DNA of 64,000 bases from Actinophytocola oryzae (GCF_004364325.1 NZ_SOCP01000027.1:28554-92553); one strand, 5' to 3'; counted from the stretch's first letter, positions 31,701 to 38,900 are shown. Notes: generated from the sequence alone by a model not told the origin. Numbers and translations are program-made.

Positions 31701-34700
31701 GGCGGTTCGTCGACGCCGAGGGGTTCATGCGGTTGGCCGGCATGCTGGACGCCGCGGAGTACGGCGACTGGCGCTCCAGTGGGAGGCTGCTGATCGCCGC
31801 CTGCTGGGTCGGCGCACCGGAACACGCCGTGCTGGACCGGCTCGCCAGGGACCACGGCTACCACGGCAGTGCCGTCGAGACGTCCCACCGCCGGGTCGAG
31901 ATCGCACCGGGGGTCGGCGTGCGAGCCCTCGCCGGCAACGAGTTCCCCACCCCCGGCGGGATCGTGCTGGCCCCCGGCGCCGATCCGGAGGCGGTGCGGT
32001 GGGTGCGGGACTCGCGGGGCCGCGACTCGTTCTTCGCCTTCGACCACGGCCCCGACTTCACCCGCCACCTGGAAGGGCTCGCGGCCACGGGCGACGCCGG
32101 GATGACGACCATCACGTGGGCGACCGCGACCGCCGGCGGACAGGTGCGGGGACAACTGGTGGCCGCCCCGTGGGCGCAGTGGACCGAACACGGCCGAGTC
32201 CCCCCGATCTTCATGTTCCTGATGGTCGGGAACGGTCACCTCACCAGACAGGAAGCCGGTGCCACCCTGCTGATGTCCCCGTTCGACGCCGCCGCGTCGA
32301 TGGTGGGCAGCATGCGGCTGCGGGGTGACGGGGCAGGCGACCTCGTGCGGCGCCCGCTCGTCGTGTTCACCAGCTACGACGGCGCGGACCCGAACGGGCA
32401 GGCCGGCGCGGCGCGCGTGACAGGCGAGGTCGTCGAGCTGATGGGCAGGATGACCGGCGGTCCGTGGCCCGGCTTCCACCACGTCAGCGCGTTGTCCCCC
32501 ATGCGCTTCCTCAACGAGATCGGCTTCCCGTTGGGTGGTGCGGCGATGCTCACCTGGGGCGAGCCGTTCGTTCCCCACGGCGTCCTGTCGATGCGTGACG
32601 TGGTGACCACCGAGTCCGGCCTGATGACCGCGTTCCCGGTGACGCCGGAGGCGAGCCAGGAGTGGGGCGAGTTCGTCGTCTACGACGGTCCCGGCCTGGC
32701 GGGCGCGGCGGGGCTGGACGGGGTCGTCGACCCGATCGTGCTGGTGGTCGAGACGCACGGCGGCGGCAGGTTCGTGCGGATGGCGCTGCCTCCCGGCACC
32801 GAGGTGCGGGACCGGGTGGTCGAGGTCGGCGGCGACCAGCTCGGGCTGGCGTTCTTCACCGAACCAGGGACCGTGTCCTTGCTGGACAGTGGGAAGGCCG
32901 TCGTGATCGTCGCGGTCGAGGCGGGCGGTCGTGCCACGGGCAACCGCGCCGCCGCGGGCATGGTCGGGTTCGACGTCGCCTCCGCGCTGCGCATGATGCG
33001 GTACTACAACGACGTGTACGTGACGGACGGCGGCGCACGCATCGAGAACGGGCGCCTGGAGCTGGGCAAGGACACCCGGTTCGTGTCCGTGTCGGTGCTG
33101 CGTTCCGGCGACGTCCGCGTCGAGACGCTGACGAACGCCGACGGCCGCCCGGTCGCCGCGTTCCTCCGGTATCCGGGGGACGAGACCGTGCTCGCGGAGG
33201 CGAGGGCGTGGGCGCGGCAGGTCACCGACACCAGCATGGCCACCTACCACCACAACGGGGTCGAGCAGCGGGGGCAGTGGCACGTCCGCCCGTTCGTCGT
33301 GTTCGGTGGCGGCACGGTGACGCGCAAGGACGGCCAGCCGGTCGCCGCGTCCGGCGCGGACCTCGGCCGGGTCATCGCGCAGGAACACGTCACGTTCGCC
33401 GCGCTGAACACCGCCGCGTACACCATCGGCGACCCCGCCTGGGGTACCGAACCAGCGGTGCTGTGGCTCACCGTGCCCGCCGCTGGACCCGCGCCGGACC
33501 CGGGTTCGATCACGACCGAGATGATGCGGGGCGGCTACTGGCGCGGCACGCTGACCGTGTCGGCGACGGCCACCTGGCACCTGACCGGCAGCGGGGGCGT
33601 CGCGACGACCGGCCCGGGGGGAACGGCCGGGTTGTCCCGGACCGGCCCACCCCGGCCAGGACCGGACGACGTGGTCACCTACTCGCTGGCCAACGAACGG
33701 CTCGGCACCTTCGGTGAGTTCCACCCCAGTGAGCTGTTCGGGCAGTTGGCGGTCTCGAACTACGCGGCGAACGCGACAGAGATCGGCCAGCGCGTGTACC
33801 TGATGGGCTTCGGAACCCCACCGCAGGGAACCTTCGCCGACTACTTCGCTCTCGGGAACTGGTCGCCACGGGTCTGGACGCAGCTGCAGCACGGCGACCC
33901 GGACGGCAACGGTTTCAGGTACAACCTGCGGGCCGGCAACACCGGGCGGATCGGGGACCTCGCCGTGGTTTCCGGCGCGGACGCGGTTCGTCTGCGGTCC
34001 GCTTCCGCCGTCTTCCAGGCAGCTCACCCGGATCCGGCGAACCCACCGGAGACCCTGCTGTTGGTGTGCAGGGCCGACACGACACCGTCGCAGGGCGGCA
34101 CGTCCCATGCCCACCGCTTCCGCGCGGGCGGACCGGCGGGACCCGTACGTGCCTGGGCGAGCACCACCAACAACATGACGATGCCGGACGGTCTGGTCGG
34201 TACCGTCCCAGGAGGTGTGTTCGACGACGGCACCGGGCTTCGGCAGGTGCCACTGTCCGAACTCGCGACCGAGCACATCGCTCCGGTCAGGCTCCCCGGC
34301 CCCGGTGCCGCGTCGCACGCCGCGTGGGCCCGGTTCGAGTCGAGTGTGCGGGAGACCGCACGGCTGGCGACCCGCGCCCAGGCCTGGCGCCTCCGCCTCA
34401 ACCGGTCGACCCGGTCACAGAACCCCGTCGGCCTGGTGACGGTACAGCTCCGGGGAAGCGGCTCCGGCTGGGCGGACGGCGCACAACGCGCGACCCGGAT
34501 GTTCACCGACGAAGTGGCCACCGAGTCGGCTCACCTGACCGCTCGGGGACTACCCGTCACACCCGCCGACGTGACGATCCACACCGCCGCACCTCCTGGC
34601 GTGCCGCACGGCCGTGGCGAGATCGCCATCGAGGTCGACCTACCCCCGGGGGACGTCGGCATGCGGGTCCTGTCGACCGGCGGCATCGAGGACGTGGCGG

Positions 34701-35248
34701 CCACGTTCGGGGCCCTCCTGCCTGACCTGACACCTGCCGACGTCCACGTGTCGCCGCTGCGGGACAGCGCCGGTGACCTGGTCGGCGCGGCCTTCCTGTC
34801 GCAGGGCGAAGCCGGCATCGCGACGACGGTCTACGCCGCCGGCACCCCCGGTCCGTACGCCTTCGTCCTGCACCACGACGAGCGCGGGTTCCGGGTTCCC
34901 CTGCGGGCAGGGGGGAACAGGTTCCTCGACGAGGCCGGCCTCCTGCGGCTGGCCGCGTCCCTGGACGCCGCGGAGTACGGCGACTGGCGGGCGAGCGGCC
35001 GGTTGATGTTCGCGGCCTGCCGGGTCGGCAGTGCCCAGCGGGCGGCGCTCGAACGACTCGCGCGGGACGTCGGGTTCCGGGGTACCGCCGTCCTCGCGGT
35101 GGACCAGCGGGTGGAGGTCGCTCCCGGGGTCGGGGTGCGACCGCTCCTCGACGCGCAGACTCCCACCCCTGGTGGGATCGTGCTCAGCTCTTCCCCACGA
35201 ACGGAACGAAAGGATGGTTCTCATGACGGACGACGACGTGGCCGGTGA
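16736..35248 (+). CDS. giant modular protein with type VII secretion-type N-terminus (giant 2)
   Basis: This protein has 6170 residues. I use GTG 16736, behind GGAGGAG/GGGGAG, because the peptide VTDLPDSLQ matches the starts of the other two giant genes; a GTG at 16709 is in frame but less likely. Residues 1-330 are the WXG100/CpnT-like export domain with a hydrophobic core. A low-complexity linker runs to about 640. Five modules of about 1,070 residues follow (from about 641, 1729, 2800, 3862 and 4927), then the first domain of a sixth (6001-6170). In each module an invariant HHDxRGF and AACxVG pair (first domain) and an HG / VC pair (fifth domain: QHGDP ... LLVVC) look like the His/Cys dyads of caspase/CHAT-fold (clan CD) proteases. 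RefSeq uses the name 'lonely Cys domain' for some giant actinobacterial proteins; whether this is that family is unverified. No NRPS or PKS motif is present. I infer a secreted or surface multidomain protein. Its function is unknown. Confidence 0.75.
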   Translation: MTDLPDSLQTLLKVTVGMPWPEGDEGDLANSSDAWMAFREALEQARQRFEAIAGQVDSVMAGETADQVVELYRVTVPDSLAQMIDAADRFGSAMLQASADFQKTKIMVVAMLVMLALAIAELLASLIGAFLIPTVVAVARFGIAAVLRQLLTRLGSFGFRALAVNLATREGLAQLGRLALRGGGQLAVDVAKYGAAGAAFMGGLDLAIDGVQNTLHTAGGQRLREGVDWNAFFMSSVLGALGGGLFGVGRSIGRVVDLGSREFRAAVGADLEKLAGAEVRARVARGGRGFADLAYSGMQVGIGGAAANALINVAQDPLAAALQKLFPPKDGASADSGAALPVAAASDGALSLLSRAQGTANRGATADLSVGDLSVGDLSLGDVGLGDVSLGDVGLGDVKVDAKSGGEAAGGVDVKSGGGVGGEAGKGVVAAEEKPVETSTDGSTGSPGSGTVEAPPRYSVVVAEQSTSVGVGFTAAAPPVYSPTAMSTEDGGVAVTAVAAGAAPLADFLGEQPSGGFVVGTAGSSGQPAGMTQSPTTQANIPAVQGRPTVVSGPLAQSGVATQSGVATQSGPATQSGVAVRSGPATGAGSEAKGAAADRTVVVAEAGPGERRSGDGVQDSHPPVPREMSTPPDVDAFHEMADVQVSPLLDSAGNPVGAAFLTPREADVAATVFAGERPHAYTFAAHHDARGFRIPLRSGGERFVDVGGFMRLASTLDTAGYGDWRAGGRLMVVACGVGVPEHAALDRLARESGYRGREVETFDGRTEIAPGVGVQALPDGQRATPGGVVLAPREIVRMTRDSQGRPTFFTFDGTDEMMRRFETLGLTGEAGTRKIVKSTRDPSGRLDHRLLAAPWEAWAADGRLPPVFVFLETRHGRFVRTEAGHGRAMTVQEVATALVGRMWQSGDGLADPVRRPLVVFTLYTPTDPNGQAGAEQATVELVRLMGRLTGGPWPGFREISENGSLQYLDEVDRKLDYTAMVTSGDPFVRHGALSMRDVVATMSGQAAAFPVTPAASQEWGGFVANNVPGLAGAAGLAGVVDPIVLVVETHGGGRFVRMALPPGTMIADRLVELGGDQVGRMFLDTQGTIALLRAGHPLVVVALEKGGRTEGDRAVRGMVGFDLASVLRKAGHFTDVYELAGAARVENGRLELAPNARFELVSVPRGADVRLEILRGGAGEPVGAFLRYPGDDQMWNRARAWAQRLTPASMATYHHNGVARSSPWHVRPFTVFSGGTAIRRDGRPVAVSSADIGRVIADDRTAQTDLDPFSTTQHDVAWGREPSVLWLSVDDAAQPAATGHGLVPDPASFSREMLRGGYWRSTLTVPSGVTWELTAAGAIVTTGPGTNGLDRTGPPRPGPDDVVTYALANQRLGTFGQFNPTDHVHELAISGFAATASALTRRLYMAGVEQNRQVSFADYLSLADWSPSAWTHVQHGHPDGTGFVYRLRSRRLDRPGDEILLSGDDASRLQFASALLRDAHPVPTNPLEMVLVVCKTELTPPGGGPSHAQRFRAATATRGPARVWATGVTALTSSNEGLPGTELGGVFDDGGGGGGQRPRMLTDFAAEHIAPAALSVPRAGSPADAARFEAGVRDTARLATRAQAWRLRLNQTTRAQSPVGSLTVRIEGSGFGWLHGAQIAARIFADEVAVESAALAGWGLPISPADLPVRTATQYEGYPSRPDGRGEVGLTVDIPPGDVGLAVLTNTAGRDIRAVEAAFAGLLPALTSADVHVSALVNAAGTLVGAAFLSPAEAELAKDVYTGAPGPYTFVVHHDERGFRIPLRSGGNRFVDAAGFMRLAGTLDAASYGDWRASGRLMFAACWVDAPEGAELDRLARDSGYRGGGVGTVDQRIEIVRGVGARPLADGELPTPGGLVLAPPGHQGPVLSQRDSQGRATFFTFDYGDRFTQWFRELPNAGDAATKIILRTAPDGTGVVHSGLDHTPWASWTENGRVPPVVVFLGMSRGRFFRLEGGAGRPMPPREVASSIVASMGLPGDGVAARVRRPLVVFTSYGVSDPDGPAVAARATVEVVEEMGRLTGGPWPGFHHVSANPPMADLDRLDVTLPKVVLATAGEPFVPHGALSMDDVVVTAAGHVAAFPAGPATGREMAAFVAAGAPGLGNVAGLAGVVDPVVVVVETHGDGRYLRMALRPGTMLRDRLVELDGDQLGRMVLGEPAVVSLLESGRALAVLTLGVSGPAPRGRAGMVGFDLATVLRQAGHFNDVYVLDGARIENGWLAPSQDARVELVSVLRAGDVRLEALRTADGHPAGVFLRYPGDEHMLARVLDWARHVTDASMDGHDHNGLAERGQWDLPPFVVVSSDTVIRRDGRAVPASGADIGRVVADDDTTHLGLDPVSAPIFDPGRGDEPSVLWLTTHNAEPPAGVATLPSSADFTAEMLRGGYWRSTLTVAATARWRLTASGGIATTGPAGTGGLDRTGPPRPGPDDVVTYALANERLGTFGQFHAPNDLAHILHVSGYAARITEFARRYYLRGWDGDPATKGEVATLANWSPQVWTHMQHGDPQAEGFVYRLRSGQAGRPTDRVVLTGQDARRLQDGSALFRGAHPEPANPPEILLVVCRADDVPFDGGDTHADRYRTGSAAPVWATGTDAVTTTFGEVGTDPGGVFDDGTGPARRPLADFAAERIDTVTLPLPRTRSAAAANQFESGVREVARRATRAQAWRLRLNRTNAVGLLSVQIQGTGLGWLDGAQRATEIFTDEVAIESAALTGLGLPITAADVPVHTDPGFSGYPSRPGGAREIGIAVDLPPGDVGMTALRSGDRTAMETAFGGLVPDVTPADAHVSPLLDGAGNRVGAAFLSPAEAAVATAAFASAGQPGPFTFVVHHDERGFRIPLRSGGNRFVDAAGFMRLAGTLDAASYGDWRASGRLMFAACWVGAPEQAALNRLARESGYQGSDVVALDQRVEIVAGPVVRALRPDQFPTPGGVVLSPPGHQGPVMSQRDSQGRATFFTFGQGVEFARRFWALTDAGDAGLRLVVHASQDEAGQLYRRLEPAPWASWAEGGRVPPVFVLLTSSNGQFVGLEAGADRTMSPAEAASSVVASIGSGADRVRRPLVVFTHYDDGDAGGHAAAALATVEVVEEMGRLTGGPWPGFHHVSSRPFMQDLQDVNPVTVGTGLTTWGEPFVPHGVLSVADVVATASWRVAAFPADRGSRHEWAAFVAGGAVGVAGAAGLTGVVDPVVLVVETHGGGRFVRVALPSAHDTLVELTGDQLGPMFHDAPGTASLLDGGHAVVLVTLEADARVTGNRASGGMVGYDVASALREAGRFNDVYVLDGAAHLQDGRLELDPSARFELVSVLRTGDVEVEPLHNDDGQPVGVFLRYPGDGPLLAMAMGWARNVTAASMADYHHDGAPKRLSGIPPFVVFSSGVVVRKDGRPVHASAADVGRVVAHHPVTHAVLDPESRTTQFLPWGIEPPVLWLTTHNAFHHEAAVTEPWRDTDRFATEMLRGGHWRSTLTVNPAASWYLRADGAVATTGPVADGLDRTTPPVPGPDDVVGHALANERLGVFGQFYPSDHNQHMADSNHAVRATELTRRLYKQGLYGLGPVASTPVLGNWSPTAWVHMQHGELLSNGFSYRLRSGHGGRLGDMVIVSGEDAARLRFGSAVFQRAHPDPASQPETLLLVCFVESAPSLGGVSHAERFRTGGPTGPVRAWATATDSSVFRSGMAGTVFGGVFDDGTGTPVRRLADFAAERIDPVTVTVPHSGSADGWDALAAGVRATAQLATRAQAWRLMLNRSRPAGLLTVRIQGSLSHGVRYVANQFAAEVAAEATALTALGLPVTTGDVPVHTEVRPSVAPDPEVRLAVDLPPGDVGMSALRTNDPRQWEGTFGSLVPALTVADVHVSPLVDANGVAVGAAFLSPGEAGIARSAYATTTATPYTLAAHHDERGFRVPLRSGGHRFLDASGFMRLAVTLDAAAYGDWRVGGRLLFAACRVGAPEHAALDDLARNFGYRGRDVEATASRVEIVPGIGARVLADEAPPTPGGVVLAPREVPAGAVPMHFVRDSRGRPTFLTFHYGDRFRKFLQRLTYTGHAALTTIVRVTRDSSGRQTGRLEAAPWASWMRHGRVPPVFLLLVAENGQLMRPDATAGQISPRDVATSAVGTMALWGDGVDDPVRRPLVVFTQYRGADPDGAAARVTAEVIEEMGRLTGGPWPGFHHVSANPALVDSSTVASTRFPALLATWGEPFVPHGAVSMGDVAITASRRVAAFPVDAATGREWDAFMMGDAPGVTGAAGLAGVVDPIVLVLDGRGGGRFARLALPPGTLMENRLVERDGDQLGRMLMAEGGFMNLLRQGRAIAVVTPGTDGRAAGTGRDPAVRGMIAFDLAARLRQAGHYNDVYALRGDARIENGRLELAQDAAFEPVSVLRGGDVSSEVLTGASGRSVAVFLRYPGDENALASARDWARNVTDTRLATYRHNGVEQAPPWGFTPFVVFSGGTAIRKDGRAVPVSDADVGRVVGDDPAVHAALNAKYTFVNVGLVGTEPSVLWLTVDSASTPEGPVSDRFTVEMMRAGHWRSTLSVAAATSWELVAGGIATVGPRDSTGFDRTGPLLPDPDDVVTEALANERLGVFGQFHATDIGHYVSQSVFAAQASEFTRRWYRVLGDVPAESRLALANWSPNSWTVVNHGDGGGIGYRLRRGVHGGYGDVVYLSGADAARLQLGSDLYRRAHPDPADPPETLLVVCRAALTTSPGQESRAHQFRTTTGARAWAAETLVSISASGELEVPSSGVLDDGTGRALTPLNDFVAEEIEPVALALPADDRTPFESGVRDIARLATRAQAWRLRLNQSARNPVGLLTVRISGSGPGWQDAAGYAGRVFTDEVAVEGALLADRALPVGPADLPVDMATTDPAQQVRADGAGEVRIAVDIPPGDVGLRALESHDEGRIRAALGPLVPELLPVDVHVTPLLDSAGNPVGAAFLPPREAAVAATVVAADAVLPGRYVLAVHHDVRGYVIPLRSGRRRFVDAEGFMRLAGMLDAAEYGDWRSSGRLLIAACWVGAPEHAVLDRLARDHGYHGSAVETSHRRVEIAPGVGVRALAGNEFPTPGGIVLAPGADPEAVRWVRDSRGRDSFFAFDHGPDFTRHLEGLAATGDAGMTTITWATATAGGQVRGQLVAAPWAQWTEHGRVPPIFMFLMVGNGHLTRQEAGATLLMSPFDAAASMVGSMRLRGDGAGDLVRRPLVVFTSYDGADPNGQAGAARVTGEVVELMGRMTGGPWPGFHHVSALSPMRFLNEIGFPLGGAAMLTWGEPFVPHGVLSMRDVVTTESGLMTAFPVTPEASQEWGEFVVYDGPGLAGAAGLDGVVDPIVLVVETHGGGRFVRMALPPGTEVRDRVVEVGGDQLGLAFFTEPGTVSLLDSGKAVVIVAVEAGGRATGNRAAAGMVGFDVASALRMMRYYNDVYVTDGGARIENGRLELGKDTRFVSVSVLRSGDVRVETLTNADGRPVAAFLRYPGDETVLAEARAWARQVTDTSMATYHHNGVEQRGQWHVRPFVVFGGGTVTRKDGQPVAASGADLGRVIAQEHVTFAALNTAAYTIGDPAWGTEPAVLWLTVPAAGPAPDPGSITTEMMRGGYWRGTLTVSATATWHLTGSGGVATTGPGGTAGLSRTGPPRPGPDDVVTYSLANERLGTFGEFHPSELFGQLAVSNYAANATEIGQRVYLMGFGTPPQGTFADYFALGNWSPRVWTQLQHGDPDGNGFRYNLRAGNTGRIGDLAVVSGADAVRLRSASAVFQAAHPDPANPPETLLLVCRADTTPSQGGTSHAHRFRAGGPAGPVRAWASTTNNMTMPDGLVGTVPGGVFDDGTGLRQVPLSELATEHIAPVRLPGPGAASHAAWARFESSVRETARLATRAQAWRLRLNRSTRSQNPVGLVTVQLRGSGSGWADGAQRATRMFTDEVATESAHLTARGLPVTPADVTIHTAAPPGVPHGRGEIAIEVDLPPGDVGMRVLSTGGIEDVAATFGALLPDLTPADVHVSPLRDSAGDLVGAAFLSQGEAGIATTVYAAGTPGPYAFVLHHDERGFRVPLRAGGNRFLDEAGLLRLAASLDAAEYGDWRASGRLMFAACRVGSAQRAALERLARDVGFRGTAVLAVDQRVEVAPGVGVRPLLDAQTPTPGGIVLSSSPRTERKDGSHDGRRRGR
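17837..17939 (+). repeat. pentapeptide-type repeats in giant 2
   Basis: About seven 15-bp units encode LSVGD/LSLGD/VGLGD. This is an expanded version of the element in giant 1 and marks the end of the export domain. Confidence 0.6.
18404..18475 (+). repeat. 18-bp tandem repeat in giant 2 linker
   Basis: Four units of 18 bp encode QSGVAT-like hexapeptides (QSGVAT, QSGVAT, QSGPAT, QSGVAV). Low-complexity linker just before the first module. Confidence 0.7.
18657..35202 (+). repeat. five and a fraction ~3.2-kb modules in giant 2
   Basis: Modules begin near 18657, 21920, 25134, 28319, 31515 and 34738, each recognisable by DVHVSPLxDxxGxxVGAAFL. The period is 3185-3263 bp. Each module has five related cores (A-E) plus a C-terminal part (F: ATRAQAWRLRLN ... 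PPGDVGM). Cores A and E keep a His and a Cys. Core B ends in LVVFTxY. Core C keeps the ETHGGGRF His but has no Cys. Core D is degenerate. The sixth copy stops after core A. Confidence 0.75.
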
Positions 35249-35858
35249 CCCCGGTGAGGAGACGTGGATGGTGCTGATGGACCCGGCCTGGCGCCAGGAG
35301 AACGAGAACGACCCGCCGCCGCTGCACGCGGTCGTGGGTCTGTGGCCGGTGGCACCGGACGGCGCGGTCGGCAAGTTCCGGTCCAACCCGGACTACGAGC
35401 CGTCGGACGAACAGTCGCCGACCGACCCGCTCGACGCGGTGTTCCGGCTCGTGCTGCGCGGCCCGGGGAAGATCGGGCAGATCCAGGTCGTGCTCCACGA
35501 CGTCCTGTTGGACGTGGCCCTCAACGGCGACGGGCGCCCGCTGATCGTCCGCGCGCCGGACGGGCTGCCCTGCGTCGTGGCGACCAGTTCCGTGCGCCAC
35601 CAGACGAGCACCAGCGCGTTCGACTGGCAGCGGCTCGACCTCGACGCCATTCTGGGCCTGCTGCCCGACGACGTCGACGTCCTGTTCAACCCGGGCGCCT
35701 CGGCGTCGATCCGGCTGACCGGCGACTTCCTGCGCAACACCGCCGCGATGGGCGACGAGGAACTGGTCGCACTCCGCGCGACCTCCTACGACACCGACGA
35801 CATCCTGTTGTCACGCTGGCACGCGGCGGCACCGGAGCGGCCGGCGCCGGCCACCTGA
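35223..35858 (+). CDS. type VII secretion system-associated protein
   Basis: A 211-residue soluble protein whose start overlaps the end of giant gene 2 by 26 bp. I use ATG 35223 because AAAGG lies nine bases upstream; the ATG at 35214 is too close to it. It resembles a small family found next to actinobacterial ESX genes. Hallmarks are WMVLMDPAWR, PPLHAVVGLWPV, SPTDPLDAVFRLVLRG, GLPCVVATSSVRH and LPDDVDVLFNPG. The protein at 62642 is a paralogue with the same motifs in the same order. Coupling to giant gene 2 suggests a dedicated chaperone, adaptor or immunity-like role, though the mechanism is not known to me. No signal peptide or membrane segment is visible. Confidence 0.72.
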   Translation: MTDDDVAGDPGEETWMVLMDPAWRQENENDPPPLHAVVGLWPVAPDGAVGKFRSNPDYEPSDEQSPTDPLDAVFRLVLRGPGKIGQIQVVLHDVLLDVALNGDGRPLIVRAPDGLPCVVATSSVRHQTSTSAFDWQRLDLDAILGLLPDDVDVLFNPGASASIRLTGDFLRNTAAMGDEELVALRATSYDTDDILLSRWHAAAPERPAPAT

Positions 35859-35989
35859 CGTCGTTGCCCGGCAGGAGGTTTGCCCGATCGCCCGCATACC
35901 CGACGACTACGGGCAGAGTTCCCGGCCCACCCCTATCGCCACCACCGGCCGGTTCGTGACCATTTTCCCAGTGGACGAAAGGGATGGCC

Positions 35990-38900
35990 ATGAACACGCC
36001 TGTCGCGATCATCGGGATCGGGTGCCGCTTTCCCGGCGGTGTCGAGGATCCACGCAGCTTCTGGGAGCTGGTCTCCTCCGGCACGGACGCGGTCGGTGAC
36101 ATCCCGCGTGATCGTTGGCGGGCAGGGGACTTCTTCGACGCGGACGCCTCGACGCCCGGCCGGATGGTCGTTCGCCAGGGCGGCTTCCTCGACACGCCGG
36201 TCGACGCGTTCGACGCCGGCTTCTTCGGGATGGCGCCGCGGGAGGCCGCCGCGCTCGACCCGCAACAGCGCCTGCTCCTCGAGGTCACCTGGGAGGCGCT
36301 CGAGGATGCCGGTATACCACCGAGTTCCACGTCGGCCGCCGACATCGGGGTGTACGTCGGCGGCTTCACGTTCGACGCCGCGACCCTGCAGCTGACCGAC
36401 GCGAACCAGCACCTGGTCGGCGCCGCCACCCCGACCGGCGTGAGCATGACCATGCTGGCGGCCAGGTTGTCCTACACGTTCGACTGGCACGGGCCGTCGT
36501 TGACGCTCGACACCGCCTGTTCCTCGTCGCTGGTGGCGATCCACCACGCGTGCGCGGCACTCGCGCGTGGCGACTGCGACCTCGCCGTGGCCGGCGGGGT
36601 GAACGTGATGGTCAACCCGGTCACGTCGATCCTGATGTCGAAGGGCGGGTTCCTGTCGCCCGACGCACGCAGCAAGTCCTTCGACCACCGCGCCAACGGT
36701 TACGCCAGGGGCGAGGGGGCCGGTGTCCTGTTGTTGAAGCCGCTGCACTCGGCGGTGCACGACGGCGACCACATTCACGCCGTCGTGCGGGGCACCGCCG
36801 TGAACTCCGACGGCCGCACGCCCGGCATCACCGTGCCGAGCGTCGAGGCCCAGCGCGTGCTGATCCGGCGCGCGTGCCGGGTCGCGGACGTCGAGCCGGC
36901 GTCGGTCGGGTACTTCGAGGCACACGGAACCGGTACCGCGGTGGGAGATCCGATCGAGGCCACCGCCATCGGCGAGGTGCTCGGCGACTCCGGCCACACG
37001 CACTGGCTCGGCTCCGTCAAGTCGAACATCGGGCACACCGAGGCGGCGGCCGGGGTCGCCGGGGTGATCAAGGCGGCGATGTCCCTGGCACACGGGGAAG
37101 TTCCGCCGAACCTCCACTTCGAACGGCCGAACCCGAGGATCCCGTTCGACCGGCTGCCGCTGCGCGTGCCGACGGAGACGGTCCCGTTCCCGGAGCTTCC
37201 CGGACCCAGGCGGGCGGCCGTCAACTCGTTCGGGTTCGGCGGCACCAACGCACACGCCATCCTCGAACACTGGCCGACCACGCGGACCATGGCACGTGAC
37301 GACGACGGGCCGGTGCTCCTGCCCCTGTCGGCGCGGAGCCCCGAAGCGCTCCAGGCGCTGACGGAGTCCTACCAGACAGTGCTGGCGCAGCCCACGTCAC
37401 TGCGGCGGATCGGCCGGGCCGCGGCACGGCAGCGCGACCACCATCCACTGAGGACGTTCGTGGTCGCGGCGGACCCGGCCGAGGCGGTGGAGAAGCTGCG
37501 CCGGCTCACCGTCTCGCCGGTGCGGGCGACGCCCAGGAAGATCGCCTTCGTCTACACGGGGATGGGCCCGCAGTGGTGGGGAATGGGCCGCGAGCTGCTG
37601 GACGAGCCGCGTTTCGCCGAGGTGGTCGCCGCGTGTGACGACGTGCTCGCCCGCTTCGATCTGTCCATAGAGGACGAACTGCGCCGCGACGAGGCCGGGT
37701 CGCGGCTGACGGGCACGCTGTACGCACAGGTCGCGAACTTCGCGGTGCAGGCGGGGCTCACCGCGCTGTGGCGTGACTGGGGCATCGAACCGGCCGTGAT
37801 CGTCGGGCACAGCGTCGGCGAGGTCGCCGCGGCGTACGCGGCCGGTGTGTACACACTCGACGACGCGCTGACAGTGAGCTACCACCGGGCGAGCCTGCAG
37901 GCCGGACTCGCCGGACGCGGCGTGATGGTGGCGGTCAACGTGCCGGCCGACACGGTCACCCGCCACCTCGTCGACGGCGCGTCCGTGGCGGCCGTCAACA
38001 GCGCGCACGCGACGACGATCGCCGGCGACCGCGACGCCGTGGCGGAGGTGGTCGGGAGGCTCAGGGCGGAAGGCGCCTCGGCCAAGGCGCTGCGGGTCGA
38101 GGTGGCCTACCACAGCCACCAGATGGACGAGATCCGCGAACCGCTGCTCGCGGCGCTGCGGGACGTCCGGCCCCGCACCGCGCGGGTGCCGCTCGTCTCG
38201 ACCGTCACCGCGGGCGAGGTCGACGGGCCCGAGCTGGACGCGGAGTACTGGTGGCGCAACGTGCGTGAACCGGTGCGCTTCGCCGACGCGTTCCGGCGCG
38301 TGCTCCGCCACACCCCCGGGGCCGTGCTGGAGGTCGGGCCGCATCCCGTGCTGGCCACCGCCATCGACGAGGCGTTGACCGGTCGTGCCGACGACGTCGT
38401 GCGCCTCGCCTCGCTGCGCCGCGACCGGCCGCAACGCCGCCAGCTCCTCGAAACGCTGGGTGACCTCTACGTCGCCGGTGTCGATCCCCGTTGGGAGAAC
38501 GTGCATCCGGGGCCGCGTGAACACGTCGAGCTGCCGAGGTACCCGTGGCAGCGCGAACGCCACTGGGTCGAGTCCGCCGCGTCCCGGGAGCGGCGGCTCG
38601 GCACCGACGGCCTGCGCCTCGGTGGCCGCACGGTCTCCTCGGTCACGCCGGTCCGGGACGTGGCGCTGTCCACGGCCGCGTTCCCGTACCTCGGCGACCA
38701 CCGGATCGGTGAGACGGTCGTGTTCCCCGGCGCAGGCTATGTCGAGGCCGCGCTGGCCGCCTTCCCCGGCGACGAACCGTGTTTCCTCGACGACGTCGTC
38801 TTCCACCGGCCGCTCGTGCTGCCGCCGTCGTCGGTCACGACCCTGCGGACCGGCTACGACCCGGCTCGCAGGCTCCTCACCCTGCACAGCCGCGGCCAGT

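Noticed and set aside
16736..35248. Idea that giant 2 is a nonribosomal peptide synthetase or modular PKS because of its size and ~1-kb-residue modules
   Set aside because: No adenylation, condensation, ketosynthase or carrier-protein motif occurs; the conserved features are His/Cys pairs and the N-terminus is export-like.
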